A DNA stretch of 5,638 nt from an uncultured Ruminococcus sp. GTDB taxonomy: Bacteria; Bacillota; Clostridia; Oscillospirales; Acutalibacteraceae. Shown here in pieces: positions 1-4,372 of the stretch. The position numbers and the translations under genes are program-made. The DNA lies in assembly GCA_946414115.1 (NCBI GenBank), contig CAMKNF010000128.1, forward strand, positions 1-5,638, in the 5' to 3' direction. Below the pieces are notes generated by a model. It was not told the DNA's origin. It made no database searches and saw only the letters and a program-made list of their open reading frames with translations. Each line of letters opens with the position of its first letter. Position 1 is the stretch's first letter.

Positions 1-44
1 CACCGAGATCTACACTCTTTCCCTACACGACGCTCTTCCGATCT
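1..44 (+). other. Illumina TruSeq universal adapter remnant (not genomic)
   Basis: The first 44 bases match, base for base from memory, the 3' portion of the 58-base TruSeq universal (P5-side) adapter, including the core ACACTCTTTCCCTACACGAC and the terminal GCTCTTCCGATCT. The match stops exactly at the ligation junction after GATCT, and base 45 onward is conserved RNase P RNA sequence. This is therefore an untrimmed adapter at a contig edge and should be masked. It carries no biological information, and any reading frame or motif spanning 1-44 is spurious. Confidence 0.98.
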
Positions 45-230
45 GGTGAGGTAAGAGCTCACCGGAGGCAGGGAGACCTGTCTGCCGTGTAAACCCTATT
101 TGAAGCAACACCGTGGTAGGACATATACGCTTGCTCGGCGTGTCCTTTGGAGGTGGCATCGAGCAGTTTCGGCAACGGACTGCCAAGATAGATGGCTGTT
201 CACGACAGAACCCGGCTTACAGACGCAGTC
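45..230 (+). ncRNA. rnpB: RNase P RNA, 3' half, class A-like (5' end missing)
   Basis: This is the catalytic RNA of ribonuclease P, which removes 5' leaders from precursor tRNAs. The first genomic bases form a P12-type hairpin, GGTGAG (45-50) pairing with CTCACC (58-63) around a GTAAGAG loop, the same loop as in E. coli M1 RNA. A second hairpin at 64-86 contains CAGG-GAGA-CCTG with a GNRA tetraloop, as expected for P13/P14, which class B RNAs lack; this points to class A. GTAAAC-type sequence follows at 88-93, then a hairpin closed by GGACA/TGTCC (119-145), and GGAGGT (149-154), which may be the L15 loop that binds the tRNA CCA end. A P18-like hairpin lies near 160-184. The universally conserved GACAGAACCCGGCTTA (204-219) forms the 3' strand of P4. 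Only about 186 of an expected 350-400 bases are present, because the contig ends inside the gene. The exact 3' end near 230 is an estimate, since the P1 partner strand is absent. Confidence 0.96.
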
Positions 231-233
231 GCA

Positions 234-273
234 CAAAAGCACCTTGTAACTTATTGGTTACAGGGTGCTTTTG
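234..273. terminator. Bidirectional intrinsic terminator between rnpB and the convergent flavoprotein gene
   Basis: A 17-bp stem with a single G-U wobble pairs 234-250 with 257-273 around the 6-base loop TTATTG. The centre holds the GC-richer part (GCACC/GGGTGC) and the outer end is four A-T pairs. On the plus strand the 3' arm ends in TTTT and continues into T-rich sequence (to about 290), fitting termination of rnpB. On the minus strand the hairpin begins just 2 bases after the stop codon of the gene at 276-1868, and its other arm also ends in TTTT. One element therefore probably stops both convergent transcripts. The structure is visible directly; two-way function is inferred. Confidence 0.9.
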
Positions 274-275
274 TA

Positions 276-1868
276 TTACTTATTGTTTTTATTAATGATT
301 TCTTCTGCGCATTTAATTCCGTCAACTGCGGCTGAAATAATTCCTCCTGCATATCCTGCACCCTCACCGCATGGATACAGACCTTTAATTTTAATGCTTT
401 CAAGCGTTTCGCTATTTCGCAAAATGCGTATGGGGGAGGAGCTTCTTGTTTCAACACCTGTCAGAACAGCGTCAACATAATCAAATCCGTTTAACTTTTT
501 GCCCATATCCTTAATTCCCTGTTTCATTGAGTCTGCAATATAATCGGGAAGAATTGTGTTTAAATCACTTAATTCATAACCGGGGTAGATGCTCGGTTTA
601 ACTTCACCGAGATGTGTGCTTTTAGTGTTATCTAAAAAATCCTCAACCCTCTGAACAGGCGCATTGTAGTTACTTCCACCAAGCTCAAATGCTCTCTTTT
701 CAAGCTCACGCTGAAAATACATTCCTGCAAGAGGACTGTCAGAATTAAAATCATCGGGTGATACTCCGACAAGCAATGCGGAGTTTGAGTTAATTTCATC
801 TCTTGCGAACTCGCTCATACCGTTTGTTACAAGCATATTTTCTTCACTTGACGCATTGACAACCTTTCCGCCGGGGCACATACAGAATGTGTATACACCT
901 CTGCCGTTTGGCAAATGAGTGTTCAGTTTATAGCTTGCCGCACCGAGGCTTTTGTTTCCTGCAAATTTGCCGTATTGCGAACGGTCTATGTTTTCACGCA
1001 GATGTTCAATTCTCGCTCCGACTGAAAATGACTTTGCTTCAATCGGAATGCCCTTGTCAAACAGCATTTCAAACGTATCTCTTGCACTGTGACCGATTGC
1101 AAGAATAACATTGTCGGTTTCAATTATGTCGGTTTTACCCTGTTTTTCGACAATAACGCCTGTAATTTTTCCGTCTTTCGTGTTAATTCCTGTCAGCTTT
1201 GTTTCAAAAAGCACAGTGCCACCGAGAGCAATAATTTTTTCACGAATATTTTTTACAGTGATTTTAAGTTTGTCTGTACCGATATGCGGTTTGGCATTGT
1301 AAAGAATTTCATCGGGTGCACCGTGCTTAACAAATTCTTCAAGCACCTTTCTCTGACGCATGTCTTTTGTACCCGTATTAAGCTTTCCGTCCGAGAATGT
1401 TCCTGCTCCGCCTTCGCCGAACTGAACATTTGATGAAGTATCAAGCTTTCCTGTAAGCCAGAATTTCTGTACGTCATCGTGTCGTCTGTCAACGTCACGT
1501 CCACGCTCAATAAGAATCGGTTTTGCTCCGCTCTGTGCAAGAATGAGTGCGGCAAAAAGTCCTGCGGGTCCCATTCCGACAACAACAGGTGAAGTACCGC
1601 TTTTCCATTCCTTTGTATCATATTTATAAGGAGTTACCTTAACAGCATTTTTACATTTTTTCAGCACTGAATTTTCATTAACATTAAGTTCAACGTCAAT
1701 TGAACACAAAAAGTAAATATTATCTTTCTTTCTTGCATCAACAGAACGCCTGAAAATAGATACTGATTTAACAGCTTTTTTATCAACACGCAATTCATTA
1801 GCCGCTTTTTTAATGATTACTTTATCACTGTAGTCAAGCGGAATATGAACATTGTTAATTCTAATCAT
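276..1868 (-). CDS. FAD-dependent dehydrogenase, COG2509-type (NAD(P)/FAD oxidoreductase superfamily)
   Basis: This 530-residue, probably cytosolic flavoprotein is complete and of normal length for the COG2509 group, whose physiological substrate is not established. Residues 1-90 form the N-terminal extension characteristic of the group (starting MIRINNVHIP). A Rossmann dinucleotide-binding motif follows at 95-109 (VVVGMGPAGLFAALI), ending in the acidic residue E121 of LIERG that usually contacts the FAD ribose. Other group hallmarks are VQFGEGGAGTFSDGKLNT (148-165), the second nucleotide-site strand VILAIGHSARDTF (254-266), TFCMCPGG (327-334) and GVETRSSSPIRI (471-482). The C-terminal FAD-closing segment GLYPCGEGAGYAGGI (496-510) completes the fold. 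The start codon overlaps the upstream gene's stop as ATGA (1865-1868), so translation is probably coupled; an AGGTG ribosome binding site lies 7 bases upstream (1876-1880). The gene ends 2 bases before the shared terminator. Family assignment is firm; the reaction is unknown. Confidence 0.94.
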   Translation of the reverse strand: MIRINNVHIPLDYSDKVIIKKAANELRVDKKAVKSVSIFRRSVDARKKDNIYFLCSIDVELNVNENSVLKKCKNAVKVTPYKYDTKEWKSGTSPVVVGMGPAGLFAALILAQSGAKPILIERGRDVDRRHDDVQKFWLTGKLDTSSNVQFGEGGAGTFSDGKLNTGTKDMRQRKVLEEFVKHGAPDEILYNAKPHIGTDKLKITVKNIREKIIALGGTVLFETKLTGINTKDGKITGVIVEKQGKTDIIETDNVILAIGHSARDTFEMLFDKGIPIEAKSFSVGARIEHLRENIDRSQYGKFAGNKSLGAASYKLNTHLPNGRGVYTFCMCPGGKVVNASSEENMLVTNGMSEFARDEINSNSALLVGVSPDDFNSDSPLAGMYFQRELEKRAFELGGSNYNAPVQRVEDFLDNTKSTHLGEVKPSIYPGYELSDLNTILPDYIADSMKQGIKDMGKKLNGFDYVDAVLTGVETRSSSPIRILRNSETLESIKIKGLYPCGEGAGYAGGIISAAVDGIKCAEEIINKNNK

Positions 1869-3088
1869 AAGTTTTCACCTGCCGTAAGTCCGCTTGCAAA
1901 TGCAAAGTGCAGATTATATCCTCCGCATTCACCGCAAAGGTCGATTGCTTCTCCGCAAACGTAAAGATTTTTCACAATTTTACTTTGCATAGTTTTTTCA
2001 TCGATTTCACAACCATTCACACCGCCGAGAGCACATTGTGCCTGCTCAAATCCGCAGTTTTCAATAACAGGAAAGCGCATATTTTTAATTATTCTTACAA
2101 TATTTTCAATATCACTGTCTGAAATTGTACTGCATTTTCTTGAAAAGTCCGTAACTTTGCTTTCTTTAAGAACAGCCTGTCCGAGTCTTTTCTGCAAAAT
2201 ACCTGTTAAAAGATTATCAATTGTCAAATCGGAAAACAATTTTTTGTTATTATAAAGTAATGAGTTTAATTCTCTGTCGGTAATATCAGGCAGTAAATCA
2301 AGAGAAATTAAGAAATCTTTTTTAGTATAAAGCGAAAGATTAAAGATGCAAATTCCGGAAAGCGAGTTGTCGGTAAACTGCACTTCTCCGATTTCTTCCT
2401 TAACAAATTTCCCGTTTTTGTCAAAAAGCACAGCTTTAGCGGTTGCTCTGATACCTTTAAGTGACTTAATTACATCCGATTTTACCTTTATGGGACAAAG
2501 AGCAGGGGAGAATGGAATAAAAGAATGACCTAAATTTTTTAGATAATCAGCGGAGCTTGAATTTCCGCCGAGCTTCGGAGCAGCCTTTGAGCCGTTAGCA
2601 ATCACAAGTTTTTTAGCAACGAACTCGTTTCCATTTGTTTTAACAGAAAAATTATTACCGTTTTTTCTTATACTTCTAATATTTTCACCGCAGAATATTT
2701 CAACATTCAGTCTGTCACAAGCAAATCTCAACACATCAAGCACCGCACTTGCCTGTTTGCAAAGAGGATAGTATCTTCCATCGTTGTCGCAGAAGGTCAG
2801 CAGACCGAGATTTTTAAAAATATCAAGCAATTTTTTCGTATTGTATTTTTCAAAAACAATGTTGCTCTGATTTTTAAACGAGCCGCAGTAATTCTCAATG
2901 GTAATGTTGTTGTGTGTAAGATTGCATCTGCCGTTACCTGTAGACGGAAGTTTTTTACCGACTCTATCGTTTTTCTCAATTATTGCCACGGAAATGTTTT
3001 TATTTTTCTGTTTAGCACTTATTGCGCACATCAGTCCCGATGCACCGCCGCCGATAATTACAGCGTCATAATTGTTTGATTTTTGCAT
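1865..3088 (-). CDS. BaiN/HI0933-like NAD(P)/FAD-dependent oxidoreductase (COG2081, 'aminoacetone oxidase family')
   Basis: This 407-residue flavoprotein is full length for the HI0933-like family. The N-terminal FAD Rossmann motif is at 9-20 (AVIIGGGASGLM), with E38 at the end of the second strand. The family signature GKKLPSTGNGRCNLTH spans 44-59. Further matches are DGRYYPL (103-109), LVIANGSKAAPKLGG (161-175, second dinucleotide-site strand), GEVQFTDNSLSG (234-245), ALGGVNGCEIDEKTMQSK (353-370) and the C-terminal FAD-contacting LYVCGEAID...CGGYNLHFAFASG (375-400). Family members have been linked to aminoacetone oxidation by annotation and, for Clostridium scindens BaiN, to bile-acid metabolism; neither role can be read from this sequence, and most members have no proven substrate. 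The start is supported by AGGAGA at 3093-3098, 5 bases from ATG. The gene overlaps the downstream flavoprotein gene by 4 bases, implying co-expression. Residue 385 is Cys where many relatives have Asp, creating a CGEC motif. Confidence 0.94.
   Translation of the reverse strand: MQKSNNYDAVIIGGGASGLMCAISAKQKNKNISVAIIEKNDRVGKKLPSTGNGRCNLTHNNITIENYCGSFKNQSNIVFEKYNTKKLLDIFKNLGLLTFCDNDGRYYPLCKQASAVLDVLRFACDRLNVEIFCGENIRSIRKNGNNFSVKTNGNEFVAKKLVIANGSKAAPKLGGNSSSADYLKNLGHSFIPFSPALCPIKVKSDVIKSLKGIRATAKAVLFDKNGKFVKEEIGEVQFTDNSLSGICIFNLSLYTKKDFLISLDLLPDITDRELNSLLYNNKKLFSDLTIDNLLTGILQKRLGQAVLKESKVTDFSRKCSTISDSDIENIVRIIKNMRFPVIENCGFEQAQCALGGVNGCEIDEKTMQSKIVKNLYVCGEAIDLCGECGGYNLHFAFASGLTAGENL
1876..1880 (-). 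promoter_or_regulatory. Ribosome binding site inside the upstream gene, for the COG2509-type dehydrogenase
   Basis: Minus-strand AGGTG lies 7 bases before the ATG at 1868, within the last codons of the BaiN-like gene. Together with the ATGA stop/start overlap it fixes the start of the downstream gene and suggests reinitiation or coupled translation of the two flavoproteins. Confidence 0.75.
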
Positions 3089-3098
3089 AATTTCTCCT

Positions 3099-3126
3099 AA
3101 AAAACAAGGGCAGCAACAGCCGCCCT
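3099..3126 (-). terminator. Terminator-like hairpin, possibly leaky, abutting the next gene's Shine-Dalgarno
   Basis: Read on the minus strand, AGGGCGGC (3126-3119) pairs with GCTGCCCT (3114-3107) around TGTT, with one mismatch in a GC-rich stem, followed by a U-tract (TTGTTTTTT, stem end to 3099). This is a standard intrinsic terminator shape, 11 bases after the stop codon of the membrane protein gene. The U-tract touches the AGGAGA ribosome binding site (3098-3093) of the BaiN-like gene, leaving no space for a separate promoter downstream of it. It is therefore probably a partial terminator or attenuator that lowers, but does not abolish, expression of the two flavoprotein genes. Confidence 0.75.
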
Positions 3127-3137
3127 AAATATTTGTT

Positions 3138-3626
3138 TTATGATTTCGGTGCAAAAAGGAAGCTGATTCCGCCGAACAATCCCATACTTGCCAAAGCCAT
3201 AATAACACCTGCAATCAGAACGCCAAGCATAACGGCGATTACACTCTTTTTAAATCCCATATCTAGAAAGCTTGCGGCAAGCGTTCCTGTCCATGCGCCT
3301 GTTCCGGGAATCGGTATTCCGACAAACAGCATAAGTGCAATGAAAAGACCTCTGCCTGCTTTTTTCTGAAGCTTTTTGCCGCCTTTTTCTCCTTTTTCAA
3401 TGCAAAAAGTAAAGAATTTACCGATATATTTTTTGTCCTTACCCCAGATAAGAACCTTTCTTGCAAAAAAGTAGATAATCGGTACAGGGAGCATATTGCC
3501 GATAATACAGATTATATATGAAATAACGGGGTCAAGTCCCATTCCTACAGCTACGGGAATAGCACCTCTGAGCTCAACAATAGGAATCATAGAAATTAAA
3601 AACACAATTAAGTAGTTCAGAAACAT
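3138..3626 (-). CDS. Small multidrug export family membrane protein (COG2426 / PF06695)
   Basis: This 162-residue integral membrane protein is full length for the family. The N-terminal signature FLISMIPIVELRGAIPVAVGMGL (9-31) contains the conserved ELRGAIP (18-24). A hydrophobic stretch follows at about 32-60, then a basic cytosolic loop at about 61-92 rich in Lys and Gly. The second hallmark, FVGIPIPGTGAWTG (101-114), is followed by LGVLIAGVIMAL (134-145). The two Pro/Gly-rich segments resemble re-entrant loops proposed for this family and the related DedA/VTT proteins. The 'multidrug export' name is historical, and the transported substrate is unknown. The start is supported by AAAGGAGT at 3638-3631, with GGAG 5 bases before ATG. 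It is the first gene of a minus-strand cluster, about 50 bases downstream of a good promoter. Confidence 0.9.
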   Translation of the reverse strand: MFLNYLIVFLISMIPIVELRGAIPVAVGMGLDPVISYIICIIGNMLPVPIIYFFARKVLIWGKDKKYIGKFFTFCIEKGEKGGKKLQKKAGRGLFIALMLFVGIPIPGTGAWTGTLAASFLDMGFKKSVIAVMLGVLIAGVIMALASMGLFGGISFLFAPKS

Positions 3627-3682
3627 AGTAACTCCTTTACAAACGCTTGATTAATAAAATATAAATATTGCAAAACAAAGTT

Positions 3683-3711
3683 AGTATAACAGAAAAACGA
3701 AGATTTTTCAA
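3683..3711 (-). promoter_or_regulatory. Sigma-A-type promoter for the minus-strand cluster
   Basis: On the minus strand TTGAAA (3711-3706) and TATACT (3688-3683) are separated by exactly 17 bases, each matching the -35 and -10 consensus at five of six positions. The expected start of transcription is near 3676, giving a leader of about 50 bases before the ATG at 3626. This is the only convincing promoter I see for the three minus-strand genes. Confidence 0.8.
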
Positions 3712-3758
3712 TACTTTAGGAATATAAAACTCAATATTTTAAGTCCACTATTTATCGA

Positions 3759-3784
3759 CTAATTTATACATATTGATAAATTAG
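3759..3784. promoter_or_regulatory. Perfect 9-bp inverted repeat between divergent promoters (candidate operator)
   Basis: CTAATTTAT (3759-3767) and ATAAATTAG (3776-3784) are perfect inverse complements separated by 8 bases. The element lies 11 bases upstream of the plus-strand -35 and about 48 bases upstream of the minus-strand -35. A further TTTATC at 3751-3756 repeats the half-site in direct orientation, 12 bases from TTTATA at 3763. The size and symmetry suit a dimeric regulator such as a MarR- or TetR-type repressor, but no regulator gene is in the window. The AT-rich context means chance symmetry cannot be excluded, and there is no U-tract to make it a terminator. Confidence 0.5.
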
Positions 3785-3795
3785 CTGTACCTGCA

Positions 3796-3823
3796 TTGAC
3801 AATATATTTATTTCCTGTACAAT
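3796..3823 (+). promoter_or_regulatory. Sigma-A-type promoter for the VanZ-like gene
   Basis: A perfect -35 TTGACA (3796-3801) and a -10 TACAAT (3818-3823, five of six consensus bases) are separated by 16 bases. Transcription would start at about 3830, next to the GGAG ribosome binding site (3831-3834), so the leader would be only about 12 bases. An alternative -10, TATACA (3823-3828), would need an unfavourable 21-base spacer. Confidence 0.78.
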
Positions 3824-3841
3824 ATACAGAGGAGTGATGAT

Positions 3842-4312
3842 ATGAAAAAGAGTCAGACTTCAATGCGTTTTCGTGTAATTATTTTCATTCTCACCGCAGG
3901 AATGATTGCATTTGCATTTATCCATTCATCTATGCCTGCCGATTTGTCCGGAGAGGAAAGCGAAAGCGTAATGGCTGTTTTACAATATATACTTGATTTT
4001 CTTGGATTCAGTGCAGAGTTAACCGACCATATTGTCCGCAAAGCCGCACATTTTGCTGAATATACGGCAATCGGTATGTTGCTTGTAAGTTGTGCTTATT
4101 CATTTTCAAGAACGAAGCCGTACAGATATTACTCGCAGATTCTTTTTGCCGGACTTGCAACTGCTGTTATTGATGAAACAATCCAGCTTAATGTAGCAGG
4201 CAGATCAGGACAGATAACAGATGTATTGCTTGACTTTTCGGGCGTAATCACCGGAGCGGTTTTTATGCTTTTAGTTTATATGATATATCGGAAGATAAGG
4301 AAAATAAAATAG
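3842..4312 (+). CDS. VanZ-like family membrane protein
   Basis: This 156-residue integral membrane protein has the VanZ-like domain (PF04892). The family hallmarks are RKAAHFAEY (66-74), with the paired charged/His residues typical of the motif, DETIQL (111-116) and GRSGQITDVLLDFSG (120-134). Predicted membrane segments are at about 10-29, 69-87, 98-114 and 131-149, with a basic C-terminal tail. The founding member, VanZ of the Tn1546 vancomycin cluster, gives low-level teicoplanin resistance, but most chromosomal homologues have no proven role. There are no van resistance genes nearby, so glycopeptide resistance should not be inferred. The start is supported by GGAG (3831-3834), 7 bases before ATG; a second ATG at 3837 is out of frame. 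The gene has its own promoter and is followed by a hairpin terminator before the MATE gene. Confidence 0.9.
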   Translation: MKKSQTSMRFRVIIFILTAGMIAFAFIHSSMPADLSGEESESVMAVLQYILDFLGFSAELTDHIVRKAAHFAEYTAIGMLLVSCAYSFSRTKPYRYYSQILFAGLATAVIDETIQLNVAGRSGQITDVLLDFSGVITGAVFMLLVYMIYRKIRKIK

Positions 4313-4317
4313 TTTTT

Positions 4318-4350
4318 AGGCAGATTACAGAGATGTGTTTCTGCCTTTTT
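4318..4350 (+). terminator. Intrinsic terminator after the VanZ-like gene
   Basis: AGGCAGA (4318-4324) pairs with TCTGCCT (4340-4346). The 15-base interior can form a further ACA/TGT stem capped by a GAGA tetraloop, and the hairpin is followed by TTTTT (4346-4350). It begins 6 bases after the stop codon of the VanZ-like gene. Only 22 bases separate the T-run from the MATE start codon, too few for a promoter, so some read-through is likely unless a promoter lies inside the VanZ-like gene. Confidence 0.75.
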
Positions 4351-4372
4351 AGTGTGAAGGGAAGATAGGATT

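Noticed and set aside
113..295. 60-codon open frame on the plus strand
   Set aside because: It lies almost wholly within RNase P RNA and its terminator, and includes the conserved GACAGAACCCGG segment; no ribosome binding site.
265..480. 71-codon open frame on the plus strand starting in the terminator
   Set aside because: It is antisense to the conserved C-terminal FAD segment of the COG2509-type gene, has no family resemblance and starts in the terminator stem.
1089..1433. 114-codon plus-strand open frame opposite the COG2509-type gene
   Set aside because: It is fully antisense to clearly conserved protein motifs, has no good ribosome binding site, and its composition (Phe/Cys/Asn-rich) is typical of a reverse-complement shadow.
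1253..1621. 122-codon minus-strand open frame in another frame of the COG2509-type gene
   Set aside because: The overlapping frame encodes intact Rossmann-fold and family motifs, so this is an out-of-frame shadow and not evidence of a frameshift.
1865..3088. Bile-acid 7-dehydroxylation operon because of the BaiN-like protein
   Set aside because: No other bai genes are present, and the family is broad and found in many bacteria with no bile-acid metabolism.
3099..3200. Possible separate promoter for the flavoprotein genes at the end of the membrane protein gene
   Set aside because: The best minus-strand match (TTGCAC with TATTTA at 17 bases) fits only about half of each consensus box and would start transcription inside the terminator hairpin.
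3133..3369. 78-codon plus-strand open frame opposite the small membrane protein gene
   Set aside because: It is antisense to the conserved IPGTGAWTG region and has no ribosome binding site or recognisable product.
3708..3741. Imperfect direct repeat TCAATACTTTA / TCAATATTTTA (3708-3718 and 3731-3741)
   Set aside because: The two 11-base units differ at one position in very AT-rich DNA, and one overlaps the minus-strand -35; chance similarity is too likely to call it a feature.
3842..4312. Glycopeptide-resistance locus because of the VanZ-like protein
   Set aside because: No vanRS, vanH, vanA/B-type ligase, vanX or vanY gene is in the window, and VanZ-like domains are widespread in chromosomes without such resistance.
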